A DNA stretch of 64,000 nucleotides, taken from positions 1,674,001 to 1,738,000 of the forward strand of contig CBDFKB010000008.1 in the NCBI GenBank assembly GCA_965248715.1, written 5' to 3'. The stretch's first letter is position 1. The number at the start of each line of letters is the position of its first letter. Source of the DNA: CBDFKB01 sp965248715. GTDB taxonomy: Bacteria; Pseudomonadota; Alphaproteobacteria; Rhizobiales; Rhizobiaceae. Below, piece after piece: positions 1 to 8,463 of this stretch. Under the pieces are notes generated by a model, which was given only the letters and a program-made list of their open reading frames with translations, was not told the origin of the DNA and did not search any database. A program made the position numbers and the translations under genes.

Positions 1-477
1 CTTGACCCCAGCAAGACACAAAAGTCGGCTGCCGAAATATTGGCGAACAAAGAACTTGAGGCGGCTTCCGCCGCATTGGCCAAACAAGCATTTGCCGAAG
101 AAACGGTGATCGAGGAAGTGGCGAGCGCCGAGGTGCCGGTTGTCGACGACAGCGGGGCGATTAGCGAAAATACTACTGGGACGCAAACTGCGGCGCTGGA
201 ACCTGAGGCTGAAACCATAATCCAAACCCCTTCTGCCGACAAACGGCCCAAAAAGCTAACGAAGGAATTGATGGACCCACGCCTAGCCGACCTGCCTGAC
301 AAACCAGGGTTTGGCATCACCAAAGACGATATCATCGCCTTGCGCCATTATGGTTTGCAACTGGTGAACAACGGCACCTGTGATAGTATAGCCGAGGGCG
401 GGTTAAGCCTCAGTCTGCAGGGTTGGCTGTATGTGCGTTGCAGTGACGATTATCAGATCTGGCAGTTCGAGAAATAG
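1..477 (+). CDS. Partial hypothetical protein (5' end outside window)
   Basis: The frame is open from the first base, so the gene starts upstream of the window; at least 158 residues remain. The visible N-terminal half is rich in Ala, Glu, Val and Thr (low complexity, probably disordered). The last 70 or so residues look folded: DPRLADLPDKPGFGITKDD, then a segment with three Cys (NNGTCDSI, YVRCSDD) ending in WQFEK. I recognise no family. A CTAG-bounded repeat follows about 60 bp after the stop. The existence of the gene is well supported by coding character; its function is unknown. Confidence 0.6.
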   Translation, partial: LDPSKTQKSAAEILANKELEAASAALAKQAFAEETVIEEVASAEVPVVDDSGAISENTTGTQTAALEPEAETIIQTPSADKRPKKLTKELMDPRLADLPDKPGFGITKDDIIALRHYGLQLVNNGTCDSIAEGGLSLSLQGWLYVRCSDDYQIWQFEK

Positions 478-537
478 TACCTCGGATCAGCACTGGCTCT
501 GCGGCACAGCCGGGCGTTTTCATCCCAAGACCAATAC

Positions 538-639
538 CTAGAGTTTCGCGATTTGTGAATCGCAAATAGTGCTCTATCTATTTGTTTTGGAGCACAATTT
601 TTCTGAAAACCGGCTACCACTTTTCAGATTGCGCTCTAG
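538..639 (+). repeat. CTAG-bounded two-hairpin repeat, family A (divergent unit)
   Basis: A unit of about 102 bp between two CTAG sites (538-541 and 636-639). It has the same plan as the other family A units: a short hairpin (GCGATT, loop TGTG, AATCGC), a linker containing CTATCTATTTGTTTT, then a larger hairpin with arms TCTGAAAA/TTTTCAGA around ACCGGCTACCAC. The arm sequences differ from the other copies but remain complementary. Confidence 0.7.
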
Positions 640-741
640 ATTCATGGCAGGGATTTTACCGATTGTCGTAACATTTTCTTATCCTTAACAATTTGCTGGC
701 AACCTGATCGCGTCGCGTTTGTATTGAGTAGCGGTGCTGTG

Positions 742-1662
742 ATGAAAATAATTTATGCCCAAGATCGGCTGCGGGTAACGAAATTTGCGACCGTATTGGT
801 CATTTCCACCACCCTTAGCGGCTGCATGTCGTCGGACTGGGCGGAAATCTCGTCCGAAACCACTGGCAGTATAAGAACTTCCACGACATATCGACCGGCG
901 CCGGCCGCCAATAAAAATGCAATTGCCCCACTAAAGGCCTATGCGCCGATTGTCGCGACCAACAAGGTTGTGAATTTGGGTGCTGCGCCGGGCAAATTAT
1001 CCAACAGTAATGGCGTGCAAATGGCTAACCTCGCCAATATTGCGGCCGATCCGTTGGGCGCTGAACCACCTACTAGCCAACCGGTATATGTACCCACTCC
1101 CCCCAGATCGCCCAAACTGCCCAGCGCCGCCGAACTGGGCAACACCATCAAGCACGATGCCTGCGAGAAATACCCCAAGCAGCCGGTGCCGAAAGCTACC
1201 GCCGCGCGAATTACACCAGGTCACCCCTATTATATCGAGATCAGGATGCGCGACACGCCGATGTTTCCGTCGGGCCATACCTATGTGACATACGGCGATC
1301 TGAACCAAAACGGCCACCCGGTCACGACCTATTACACCGGGCTCGGTCCGCAAGGCAGCTTTGTCGGCGGTGGCGCCAGTTTCGCTTTACCGGTGCCTGG
1401 CAAAACCACCCCGCACGCCAATGATTGTATGCTTACTCCAGGTGCCGTCTACCGGGTGTCACTCAACCATCAGCAGTTCGAAAAGGTGATGACCAAAATC
1501 GTGCGCACGAAAATCCGTCCGCCGGTTTACAATATCTGGGCGCACAATTGTAATCACTACGCCCTGGGTTTGGCCGAATTGGCCGGCCTGAAACGTCCGC
1601 GCAACCCCAATGTCGCCGCGCGGCTGTTTACCGGGGCCTTAATCAAAGCCAATGAAGGTTAG
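742..1662 (+). CDS. Lipoprotein with possible permuted papain-like domain
   Basis: A 306-residue protein from the ATG at 742; a TTG at 724 would add six residues before the signal peptide. The N-terminus is a lipoprotein signal with lipobox LSGC (Cys about 28). Residues 30-150 are low complexity and Pro/Ala/Thr rich, consistent with a periplasmic linker. The C-terminal domain has FPSGHTYVTYGD (His about 179) and IWAHNCNHYALGL (Cys about 270, His about 272). A His early and an HNCNHY motif late in the domain is the arrangement of permuted NlpC/P60 or PPPDE-like papain folds, but this is inference from motif order only. No operon partner; the gene is followed by two tandem repeats. Confidence 0.6.
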   Translation: MKIIYAQDRLRVTKFATVLVISTTLSGCMSSDWAEISSETTGSIRTSTTYRPAPAANKNAIAPLKAYAPIVATNKVVNLGAAPGKLSNSNGVQMANLANIAADPLGAEPPTSQPVYVPTPPRSPKLPSAAELGNTIKHDACEKYPKQPVPKATAARITPGHPYYIEIRMRDTPMFPSGHTYVTYGDLNQNGHPVTTYYTGLGPQGSFVGGGASFALPVPGKTTPHANDCMLTPGAVYRVSLNHQQFEKVMTKIVRTKIRPPVYNIWAHNCNHYALGLAELAGLKRPRNPNVAARLFTGALIKANEG

Positions 1663-1668
1663 GAAACC

Positions 1669-1874
1669 CTAGTGCTTGTCACCAAGCGTAGGATTTGCTT
1701 CGTCGCGCTATCTTCTTGTTTATGCGTATCATTTTTCCCAAAACCGGCGCCCACTTTTGGGTGACACGTCTAGCGCTTGTCACCAAGCGTAGGATTTGCT
1801 TCGTCGGGCGCTCTCTTTGTTTATGCGTGTCATTTTTCCCAAAACCGGTGCCCACTTTTGGGTGACACGCTCTA
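1669..1874 (+). repeat. Two tandem family A CTAG-bounded repeats
   Basis: Two direct units, about 1669-1768 and 1769-1874. Each starts at CTAG, has a 6-bp-stem hairpin (CGCTTG TCAC CAAGCG in the second; the first has one changed base), a shared linker, then a hairpin with inner arms TCCCAAAA/TTTTGGGT and outer arms such as GCGTGTCA/TGACACGC. A CTAG separates the units at about 1769-1772. Located between two convergent genes. Confidence 0.85.
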
Positions 1875-1935
1875 ACAGCGAAACGTCGTGTGATTCTCGC
1901 TTAGTTAGCTGATTATAGATAGTTAGTGATGTTAT

Positions 1936-2694
1936 TTAAATCTTTGCCTTAGCAAGGAGCTGTTTGGCGCCTGCTGCTAACATATTAAGATCGGTGGTGA
2001 GCGCCAGGAACCGATACCCCAAACCTTGCCAGGCAACCAATTGCTCAGGCGTGTTGCAGAAAATGCCGGCAATCTTGCCGCTGGCATTCGCCCGCTTGGC
2101 AATTTCGGCCAGCACATCGTCGTTCGGCAAAGTCAAAGTAGCACCTTTGCTCAAGCTGATCGCCAAGTCCGACGGGCCAACGAATATTCCATCGATACCA
2201 TCAAGACCAAGAATGTCGTCGAGGATCTCAACCCCGAGCTCGGTCTCGATCATGGCAAACGCCAAGGTGGCTTGGTTGGCGGCATGCAACCAGGCTTCGT
2301 TGTCACTAAACCCGTGCAAAGGCATGGCCGGCCTTGGTCCCCATGACCGGTCACCAAGGGGCGGATATTTGCTCGCGGCGACGAAGGCATTTGCTTCCGT
2401 CTTGGTATCAATCATTGGTGCGATGATCGCCTCGGCGCCATAATCCAACAGCCGTGAAGCCAGATCATTGCTGCCGACAGGGATGCGCACTACCGGGCTG
2501 CCGCCGGCCAACACGATTGCCGAAATACCCTCGCGCAGGCTGCGTTCATCATGCTGACCATGCTGGCCGTCAAGGGTAACCGCGCCAAACCCGCAATTCG
2601 CCAGTAATTGATGGACCACCGGTTCCGGCACTGCCGACCAGGCGGTAATCACCGTTTCGCCAGCGCCGAGGCGCTTGGCGAGCGTCAGCGCCAC
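1936..2694 (-). CDS. HpcH/HpaI family aldolase
   Basis: A 252-residue class II (metal-dependent) pyruvate aldolase of the HpcH/HpaI family, which reversibly cleaves 2-keto-3-deoxy acids to pyruvate or oxaloacetate plus an aldehyde. Visible family residues: the DGQHG segment with the catalytic His (about 45), Arg about 70 in VVRIP, the metal-binding acid in IETELG (about 150-152) and GPSDLA (Asp about 176). The length is typical. It starts with GTG three bases after the stop of the ATPase-inhibitor gene, so the two are probably cotranscribed. The exact substrate (2-keto-3-deoxyglucarate, 4-hydroxy-2-oxoheptanedioate or other) cannot be told from sequence. Confidence 0.85.
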   Translation of the reverse strand: MALTLAKRLGAGETVITAWSAVPEPVVHQLLANCGFGAVTLDGQHGQHDERSLREGISAIVLAGGSPVVRIPVGSNDLASRLLDYGAEAIIAPMIDTKTEANAFVAASKYPPLGDRSWGPRPAMPLHGFSDNEAWLHAANQATLAFAMIETELGVEILDDILGLDGIDGIFVGPSDLAISLSKGATLTLPNDDVLAEIAKRANASGKIAGIFCNTPEQLVAWQGLGYRFLALTTDLNMLAAGAKQLLAKAKI

Positions 2695-2697
2695 CGA

Positions 2698-3021
2698 TCA
2701 GACCTCAGTACGGATTTGGTCAATCGCCTTTTCCATTAACTCCTCCATAGTGCGGCGAATTTGATGGTCGGACTGATCAACATTGCTGGCGTCGAAGTCG
2801 GCCCGAATCTTGCGGAACACGTCCTCTTCGCCGGGTTCCTCGAAATCGGAGCGGATTACCTCTTTCGCGTAAGCCGCAGCATCATCCTCGCTTTTGCCCA
2901 TTTGCCCGGCCGCCCATAAACCCAACAATTTGTTGCGCCGCGCCTGGGCCTTGAATTTCAGTTCCTCGTCATGGGCGAACCTTTTTTCAAAAGCATCGCC
3001 GCGTTTGTCCATAGAGCTCAT
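2698..3021 (-). CDS. F1F0-ATPase zeta-type inhibitor (DUF1476)
   Basis: A 107-residue DUF1476 protein, the alphaproteobacterial ATPase inhibitor subunit zeta first defined in Paracoccus; its N-terminal segment blocks the F1 rotor when the enzyme runs in the ATP-hydrolysis direction. The family signature FEKRFAHDEELKFKAQARR followed by NKLLGLWAAGQMG is clear. The ATG at 3021 is chosen because a GGAGG lies eight bases upstream; a GTG at 3042 would add seven residues. First gene of a probable two-gene unit with the downstream aldolase, a pairing without obvious functional link. In this lineage the gene often lies near purine genes, as here with divergent purC. Confidence 0.85.
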   Translation of the reverse strand: MSSMDKRGDAFEKRFAHDEELKFKAQARRNKLLGLWAAGQMGKSEDDAAAYAKEVIRSDFEEPGEEDVFRKIRADFDASNVDQSDHQIRRTMEELMEKAIDQIRTEV

Positions 3022-3327
3022 AAATTCTGCCTCCGCATGCACCGTTTAGACTGACTGACATCTGTTTGAATATAAGCAATCCACTGGCGAAAGGAATAGG
3101 TGGCAACCTAAATCACGAACAATGATTGCGTAAAATCGCGAATTGACCTACACGCCATGTCCGCGAGTTGAATGCGCCACCAAACCGAAGTAGGTTGCTG
3201 CGCATTCCATGTTTCCAGGTGTTTCCAATTGCGCCGCGCTATGACGGATCAACGGTGCATTTTTGTTGGCTCCAAGGGAAAATGCGTCCGGCCGACACCG
3301 CCGGGATCGTCCTGAAGGGAATTTCAG
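3022..3327. promoter_or_regulatory. Divergent intergenic region upstream of purC
   Basis: About 300 bp between the divergent ATPase-inhibitor and purC starts. It should hold both promoters; I could not assign -35/-10 boxes with confidence. No riboswitch-like structure was recognised. purC has a good ribosome-binding site (GAAGGGAA) close to its ATG. Confidence 0.3.
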
Positions 3328-4104
3328 ATGAGCAAGCGCCGCCGCATTTATGAGGGCAAGGCCAAAATCTTGTATGAAGGGCCGGAACCCGGCACCCTTT
3401 TGCAATTTTTCAAAGACGACACAACGGCGTACAACGCCAAAAAACATGAAATCGTCGACGGAAAAGGGGTTTTGAACAACCGGATTTCCGAGCACCTTTT
3501 CTCAGGCATGAACCGGATCGGCATTCCGACCCACTTTATCCGCCGGGTCAACATGCGCGAGCAGTTGATTAAAGAGGTGGAGATCATTCCAGTCGAGGTG
3601 GTGGTGCGCAACGTCGCCGCCGGCTCTTTGTCAAAACGGCTCGGCATCGACGAAGGCACCATGCTGCCACGCTCGATTATCGAGTTCTACTACAAAAGTG
3701 ATCCGCTCGATGATCCGATGGTTTCTGAAGAGCACATCACCGCGTTCGGTTGGGCCAGCCCGCAAGAAATCGACGACATGATGGCGCTGGCAATTAGGGT
3801 CAATGACTTTCTGTCCGGCTTGTTCCTCGGGGTCGGCATCCAGTTGATCGATTTCAAGATGGAAACCGGCCGGCTGATCGAAAATGAAATGATGCGGATT
3901 GTGGTAGCCGACGAGATTTCGCCGGATTCCTGCCGGCTGTGGGATATCACCACCAAGGACAAAATGGACAAGGACCGGTTTCGCCGCGACATGGGCGGTT
4001 TGCTGGAGGCCTACCAAGAAGTCGCCCGCCGTCTTGGCATTATGAACGAAAACGATCCAAATCGCGGCAAAGGGCCGGTGCTGGTCAAATCTGATAAGAG
4101 CTAG
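3328..4104 (+). CDS. purC: Phosphoribosylaminoimidazole-succinocarboxamide synthase
   Basis: A 258-residue SAICAR synthetase, which ligates aspartate to CAIR in an ATP-dependent step of purine synthesis. The N-terminal RRRIYEGKAKILYEG nucleotide-binding segment and both family signatures (LIDFKMETG at 173-181, DEISPDSCRLWD at 195-206) are intact, and the length matches the short bacterial form. First gene of a tight operon: purS begins six bases after its stop. The ATG has a clear ribosome-binding site. Confidence 0.97.
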   Translation: MSKRRRIYEGKAKILYEGPEPGTLLQFFKDDTTAYNAKKHEIVDGKGVLNNRISEHLFSGMNRIGIPTHFIRRVNMREQLIKEVEIIPVEVVVRNVAAGSLSKRLGIDEGTMLPRSIIEFYYKSDPLDDPMVSEEHITAFGWASPQEIDDMMALAIRVNDFLSGLFLGVGIQLIDFKMETGRLIENEMMRIVVADEISPDSCRLWDITTKDKMDKDRFRRDMGGLLEAYQEVARRLGIMNENDPNRGKGPVLVKSDKS

Positions 4105-4110
4105 GTTGCG

Positions 4111-4359
4111 ATGTTATTTGGTGCACGCGTGACCGTGACGCTGAAAAACGGAGTTCTCGACCCGCAGGGTAAGGCGATCGAAGGCGGGTTGTCGGCGCTC
4201 GGCTTTGCCGGGGTAACCAAAGTACGTCAGGCCAAGATGTTCGAAATCAACATCGAAGCAAAGTCCGAGGCGGACGCCCGCATGCGCCTGACCGAAATGG
4301 CCGACAAATTGTTGGCCAACACCGTGATCGAGGATTATGCGGTGGAGATTGTCGATTGA
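4111..4359 (+). CDS. purS: Phosphoribosylformylglycinamidine synthase subunit PurS
   Basis: An 82-residue PurS, the small dimeric subunit that bridges PurQ and PurL in the three-component FGAM synthetase. VTVTLKNGVLDPQGKAIE near the start and the terminal VIEDYAVEIV segment are typical. Its TGA overlaps the start codon of purQ (TTGA), implying translational coupling that would help keep the complex subunits balanced. Confidence 0.95.
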   Translation: MLFGARVTVTLKNGVLDPQGKAIEGGLSALGFAGVTKVRQAKMFEINIEAKSEADARMRLTEMADKLLANTVIEDYAVEIVD

Positions 4360-5036
4360 CCCCCATCGTAGTCCTTTTTCCCGGCTCGAATCGCGATCGC
4401 GACATGATCGCGGCGTTGGAAAAGATTTCTGGCCAGGCACCGGCAACGGTTTGGCATACCGAAACCGAATTACCGCACTGTGGCCCGGTGATCATCCCGG
4501 GCGGTTTTACCTATGGTGACTATCTGCGCTCCGGCGCCATAGCGGCGCGCGCGCCAATCATGGATGCGGTGCGCCGTGCAGCCGATGCCGGGGTGCCGGT
4601 GCTCGGGGTTTGCAACGGGTTTCAAATTCTCACCGAGGCTGGGCTGTTGCCCGGCGCGTTGATGCGCAATGCCGGGATCAAATTCGTGTGCCGCGAAGTG
4701 CTGCTGCGTGTCGACAATGCCGATACCCGGTTTACCAGCGCCTATCGGCCAGGCCAGATTATCCGGTGCCCTGTCGCCCACCATGACGGCAATTACTTTG
4801 CTGATCCGGCCACGCTTTCGCAGCTTCGCGCAGAGGACCGGGTGGTTTTTCGCTATGCGGAGGCAACCAACCCGAACGGCTCGGTCGACGACATCGCCGG
4901 CATCCTCAACCAAGCCGGTAATGTGCTCGGCATGATGCCACATCCCGAGGATTTGATTGAACCGGCCCATGGCGGCACCGATGGCCGTGGGTTGTTTGCA
5001 AGTCTGCTTGAACTGATAGACCGGGAAGCGGCATGA
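4356..5036 (+). CDS. purQ: Phosphoribosylformylglycinamidine synthase subunit PurQ
   Basis: A 226-residue glutaminase subunit of FGAM synthetase, supplying ammonia to PurL. It is a class I glutamine amidotransferase: nucleophile Cys 86 in GVCNGFQIL, with His 196 and Glu 198 in MMPHPEDL completing the triad. The start is a TTG overlapping the purS stop; the N-terminus PIVVLFPGSNRDRD is the canonical PurQ beginning, so this start is secure. Its stop overlaps the start of the following lipoprotein gene (ATGA). Confidence 0.96.
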   Translation: MTPIVVLFPGSNRDRDMIAALEKISGQAPATVWHTETELPHCGPVIIPGGFTYGDYLRSGAIAARAPIMDAVRRAADAGVPVLGVCNGFQILTEAGLLPGALMRNAGIKFVCREVLLRVDNADTRFTSAYRPGQIIRCPVAHHDGNYFADPATLSQLRAEDRVVFRYAEATNPNGSVDDIAGILNQAGNVLGMMPHPEDLIEPAHGGTDGRGLFASLLELIDREAA

Positions 5037-5464
5037 TTTTGCCGATAAAACGCCCCGCAATCGCCTTGATTGCCGCGCTTGCGGCAATGCTGGCGCTCGC
5101 CTCATGCCAAACCTCCGGCCCGTCTGCCGCCCTTGATATGACAAACCAAAGAACGCCAACGGTGCTGATGCTGGCACTTGCCCGCAATGCACAAAAATGC
5201 TGGTTCAGCCGTGGCGAAACCGCCTTTGCCGCCTATCGGCTTGCCGACGAAGTTAATTCCTTGACCGGCCGGCCGCGCTTTTTGCTGGTACCGCGATCCA
5301 ATCCCGCCGCCCTGCCCCTGCTGGTGGTGCAAGCCGAGCCGAGCACGGCTGCTGGCCCCGCCGGCGCGCGCTTGCAGGCCTATGGTCCGCTATTGTCGAC
5401 CGCGAAAGGCCGGCGGATTACCGACGATGTCCAACGTTGGAGCACCGGAAATGCCGACTGCTGA
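5033..5464 (+). CDS. Small lipoprotein wedged between purQ and purL
   Basis: A 143-residue protein with a lipoprotein signal peptide: Lys/Arg-containing n-region, hydrophobic stretch and lipobox LASC (Cys about 25). The mature part has a second Cys in NAQKCWFSRG and a C-terminal Cys (GNADC), but no family I recognise. It overlaps purQ by four bases (ATGA) and purL by fourteen, so it must be cotranscribed with the purine genes although an envelope lipoprotein has no obvious role there. The overlap with purL may couple translation of purL to this frame. Confidence 0.75.
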   Translation: MILPIKRPAIALIAALAAMLALASCQTSGPSAALDMTNQRTPTVLMLALARNAQKCWFSRGETAFAAYRLADEVNSLTGRPRFLLVPRSNPAALPLLVVQAEPSTAAGPAGARLQAYGPLLSTAKGRRITDDVQRWSTGNADC

Positions 5465-7694
5465 GCCTTTGCAGCGCAACGAAATCGCGGTCGATGCCAC
5501 TCTTGCCGCTGAACACGGCCTGACCGCAGACGAATTTGCCCGTACAGTCGAACTGACCGGGCGCACGCCGACGTTTACCGAACTCGGCATCTGGTCGGCA
5601 ATGTGGAACGAGCATTGCTCGTATAAATCCTCGCGCAAATGGCTGCGCACCCTGCCCAGCGACGGCCCACGGGTAATCGAGGGGCCGGGCGAAAACGCCG
5701 GCGTGGTCGATATCGGCGACGGACTGGCGGTGGTCTTTAAGATGGAAAGCCACAATCACCCCTCTTTCATCGAACCTTATCAAGGGGCGGCAACCGGCGT
5801 TGGCGGTATTCTGCGCGACGTTTTTACTATGGGCGCCAGGCCGGTTGCAGCCATGAACGCCCTGCGCTTTGGCGATCCTGATCACGCAAAAACCCGCCAC
5901 CTGGTTGCCGGAGTGGTGGCCGGGGTCGGTGGCTATGGCAATTCGTTTGGCGTGCCGGTGGTGGGTGGCGAGGTTGGTTTCCATCGCCGCTACAATGGCA
6001 ATATATTGGTCAACGCCTTTGCCGCCGGCATCGCCCGCACCGACCAGATTTTCCGCTCCAAGGCCAAGGGGGTCGGATTGCCGGTGGTCTATCTCGGCGC
6101 CAAGACCGGTCGCGATGGGGTCGGTGGCGCCACCATGGCGTCGGCCGAATTCGGCGATGCGGTGGAGGAAAAACGACCGACCGTGCAAGTCGGCGATCCG
6201 TTTACCGAAAAATGCCTCCTCGAAGCCTGTATGGAGTTGATGCAGACCGGCGCGGTCATCGCCATTCAAGACATGGGAGCCGCTGGGCTGACCTGTTCGG
6301 CGGTTGAAATGGGCGCCAAGGGCGACCTCGGCATCGAACTTGATCTTGACCTGGTACCGTGCCGCGAAATTGCCATGACCGCTTATGAGATGATGCTGTC
6401 GGAAAGCCAGGAGCGCATGTTGATGGTGCTTAGGCCCGACAAACAGGCGGTTGCCACAGCGATTTTCGAAAAATGGGGGCTCGACTTCGCGGTCGTCGGC
6501 AAGACTACCGATGATCTTCGATTTCGCATCCTACATGGCGGGGAGACGGTCGCCGATCTGCCGATTAAGGAGCTTGGCGACGCGGCGCCGGAATATGACC
6601 GGCCCTATCTGGTGCCGCCCTCACCGGCAAAATTAGACCGCACTAGCCTTTCACCAATTGTCGACTGGAATTCGGTGTTGCTGAAACTGGTTGCCTCGCC
6701 GCAACTTTGCTCCAGGCGCTGGGTCTACGAACAATATGACACGCTGATCCAGGCCAACACCTTGCAGACGCCCGGCGGAAATGCCGGCGTGGTTCGTGTC
6801 GAAGGTGGGCAAAAAGCGCTGGCCTTTACCAGCGATTGTACGCCACGTTATTGCGAGGCTGACCCTTATGAAGGTGGCAAACAAGCGGTCGCCGAATGTT
6901 ATAGAAACCTATGCGCGGTCGGCGCATTGCCGTTGGCCGCATCTGATAATCTAAATTTCGGCAATCCGGAACGCCCGGAAATCATGGGCCAGTTGGTTGC
7001 GGCGATCGGCGGCATTGGTGAAGCGTGCAAGGCGCTTTCGATGCCAATCGTTTCCGGCAATGTATCGCTTTACAACGAAACCAACGGAAGGGCGATTCCA
7101 CCGACCCCGGTGATCTGCGGCGTCGGGCTGATCGATGATCACGCGGCCAGCGCCCGCATCGGTGGCGCCACTAAAGGTCAGGCGATTTATCTGCTCGGCG
7201 GCAATGGCAGCCAGCTTGGTCAGTCGGTCTATCTACAGGTAATCCACGGCTTGGAAAGCGGTGCCCCGCCGCCGGTCGATCTGGCCAATGAACTTCGAAA
7301 CGGCACCTTCGTGCGCGGTGAAATCAATGATCGGCGGATCAAGGCCTGTCACGACATTTCCGATGGTGGCATGGCGGTAGCTCTAGCCGAATTGTGCATC
7401 GCCAACCGGCTGGGCGCCAAAATCGCTCTGTCCGGCAACGATTGGGAAAGCCTGTTGTTCGGTGAGGATCAGGCGCGCTATCTTGCCGTGGTCGACTGCG
7501 CCGACCAGGAACAATTCACCGCCAATAGTGCCCGTGCCGGCGTGCCGATACAATTGTTGGGGCATTTTGCTGGCGATTGTTTGACGATTGACCAAAACAT
7601 CTCCATACCTATTTCAGCACTACAAGAAGTTCATGAAGCTTGGTTTCCTACCTATATGAGCGGCGAAACCAGCGCGGACACGCAATATGGTTGA
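5451..7694 (+). CDS. purL: Phosphoribosylformylglycinamidine synthase subunit PurL
   Basis: A 747-residue small-type PurL, the synthetase subunit that converts FGAR plus ammonia and ATP to FGAM. The N-terminal FTELGIWSAMWNEHCSYKSS, the HNHPSFIEPYQGAATGVGG ATP/substrate loop and GNVSLYNETNG are characteristic. The ATG at 5451 is preferred because it gives the usual N-terminus (about ten residues before AAEHGLT) and has GGAG upstream; two earlier in-frame starts (5382, 5427) lie inside the lipoprotein gene. Last core gene of the pur operon; bolA follows 22 bases after its stop. Confidence 0.96.
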   Translation: MPTAEPLQRNEIAVDATLAAEHGLTADEFARTVELTGRTPTFTELGIWSAMWNEHCSYKSSRKWLRTLPSDGPRVIEGPGENAGVVDIGDGLAVVFKMESHNHPSFIEPYQGAATGVGGILRDVFTMGARPVAAMNALRFGDPDHAKTRHLVAGVVAGVGGYGNSFGVPVVGGEVGFHRRYNGNILVNAFAAGIARTDQIFRSKAKGVGLPVVYLGAKTGRDGVGGATMASAEFGDAVEEKRPTVQVGDPFTEKCLLEACMELMQTGAVIAIQDMGAAGLTCSAVEMGAKGDLGIELDLDLVPCREIAMTAYEMMLSESQERMLMVLRPDKQAVATAIFEKWGLDFAVVGKTTDDLRFRILHGGETVADLPIKELGDAAPEYDRPYLVPPSPAKLDRTSLSPIVDWNSVLLKLVASPQLCSRRWVYEQYDTLIQANTLQTPGGNAGVVRVEGGQKALAFTSDCTPRYCEADPYEGGKQAVAECYRNLCAVGALPLAASDNLNFGNPERPEIMGQLVAAIGGIGEACKALSMPIVSGNVSLYNETNGRAIPPTPVICGVGLIDDHAASARIGGATKGQAIYLLGGNGSQLGQSVYLQVIHGLESGAPPPVDLANELRNGTFVRGEINDRRIKACHDISDGGMAVALAELCIANRLGAKIALSGNDWESLLFGEDQARYLAVVDCADQEQFTANSARAGVPIQLLGHFAGDCLTIDQNISIPISALQEVHEAWFPTYMSGETSADTQYG

Positions 7695-7716
7695 ATGCCA
7701 AAAAGGGGCTTGAGCG

Positions 7717-7950
7717 ATGCCGATGCAAGCCGGTGATATAGAACGCTTGATCAAAGAAGCGCTGCCGGATGCCGTGGTCACCATTCGCGATCTTGCCGGT
7801 GATGGCGACCATTACGCCGCCGAGGTGGTCTCGGCCGAATTCAAAGGCAAGTCCCGGGTCCAGCAGCACCAGATGGTCTATCAAGCGCTGCAAGGTAATA
7901 TGGGCGGCACCTTGCACGCGCTGGCGTTACAGACCAGCGCGCCGGAGTAA
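7717..7950 (+). CDS. BolA family protein
   Basis: A 77-residue BolA-type protein. The family partners monothiol glutaredoxins in [2Fe-2S] cluster binding and iron sensing, and a CGFS glutaredoxin gene lies just downstream. The core SAEFKGKSRVQQHQMVYQAL with the conserved HQMVY segment and GTLHALALQT matches BolA. A ribosome-binding site (AAGGGGCTTGAGCG) precedes the ATG. The pur-bolA-grxD arrangement is common in alphaproteobacteria. Confidence 0.93.
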   Translation: MPMQAGDIERLIKEALPDAVVTIRDLAGDGDHYAAEVVSAEFKGKSRVQQHQMVYQALQGNMGGTLHALALQTSAPE

Positions 7951-7956
7951 GCCCGG

Positions 7957-8091
7957 TTGGCCAAGCGTAGCGGATTACAAGAGGTGCCGCCGATCTTGGA
8001 CCGACCCTTGTGGAAAGACAAATTTGTGTGGATCACCCTTGCCAATATTGGCTTTTGGCTGGTGGTGATCTGGTTTGTATTTTTCCGCTAG
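7957..8091 (+). CDS. Putative 44-residue membrane protein between bolA and grxD
   Basis: TTG start six bases after the bolA stop, with GGAG nine bases upstream. The product is a soluble head (AKRSGLQEVPPILDRPLWKD) followed by one strongly hydrophobic helix with four Trp (FVWITLANIGFWLVV onward) and a terminal Arg. Its stop TAG is part of the CTAG at which a family A repeat begins. The ribosome-binding site, position and single clean helix argue for a real gene; lack of a known family keeps confidence moderate. Confidence 0.5.
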   Translation: MAKRSGLQEVPPILDRPLWKDKFVWITLANIGFWLVVIWFVFFR

Positions 8092-8193
8092 GCCGTGTCA
8101 GCCAAAAGTGGGTACCGGTTTTGGGAAAAATGACACGCACAAACAAAAAGATAGCGCGACGAAGCTATTCCAACGCTTGGTGACAAGCGCTAG
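8088..8193 (-). repeat. Family A CTAG-bounded repeat
   Basis: One unit in reverse orientation between CTAG sites at 8088-8091 and 8190-8193. The large hairpin has inner arms CCAAAA/TTTTGG and the small hairpin reads CGCTTGTCACCAAGCG on the minus strand. The left boundary supplies the stop codon of the preceding small ORF, and the right boundary is shared with the family B element. Confidence 0.85.
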
Positions 8194-8360
8194 CGGTTCG
8201 ATTCTAACATTTGCGTCCCGTTGCAACACTTAGGTTTGCAAATGTTGGAATCAAAAGAACCACTAGCAAGATATTGAATCTAGTGGAATTTTTAAATTTG
8301 ACATTTGACAAACGACGATGCGGCAAATGGGCACCAAATGTCAAATTCATTCCACTAGAG
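8190..8360 (+). repeat. Family B two-palindrome repeat, copy 1
   Basis: About 170 bp made of two imperfect palindromes in tandem. The first (8190-8267) has ends resembling GCTAGTGGTTC/GAACCACTAGC; the second (8279-8358) has ends CTAGTGGAATT/AATTCATTCCACTAG and inner arms TTTGACATTTG/CAAATGTCAAA. A second copy is at 58420-58590. Each palindrome is bounded by CTAG. It lies between the small membrane ORF and grxD. Confidence 0.85.
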
Positions 8361-8463
8361 CAAGTTTCGGCAATGGCTTTCACACATTTATGATCTTGAA
8401 CCTGTGGTCGAATGGGATATCTATTATCGATAATCGGGCAATTCGCCTGGAGAGGAACCTCAC

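Noticed and set aside
5418..6269. 283-codon open frame antisense to purL
   Set aside because: Complementary-strand shadow of a well-conserved gene; no family motifs and no ribosome-binding site. Same reasoning applies to antisense frames at 4470-5192, 17236-18159, 20578-21414, 31772-32362 and 47427-48158.
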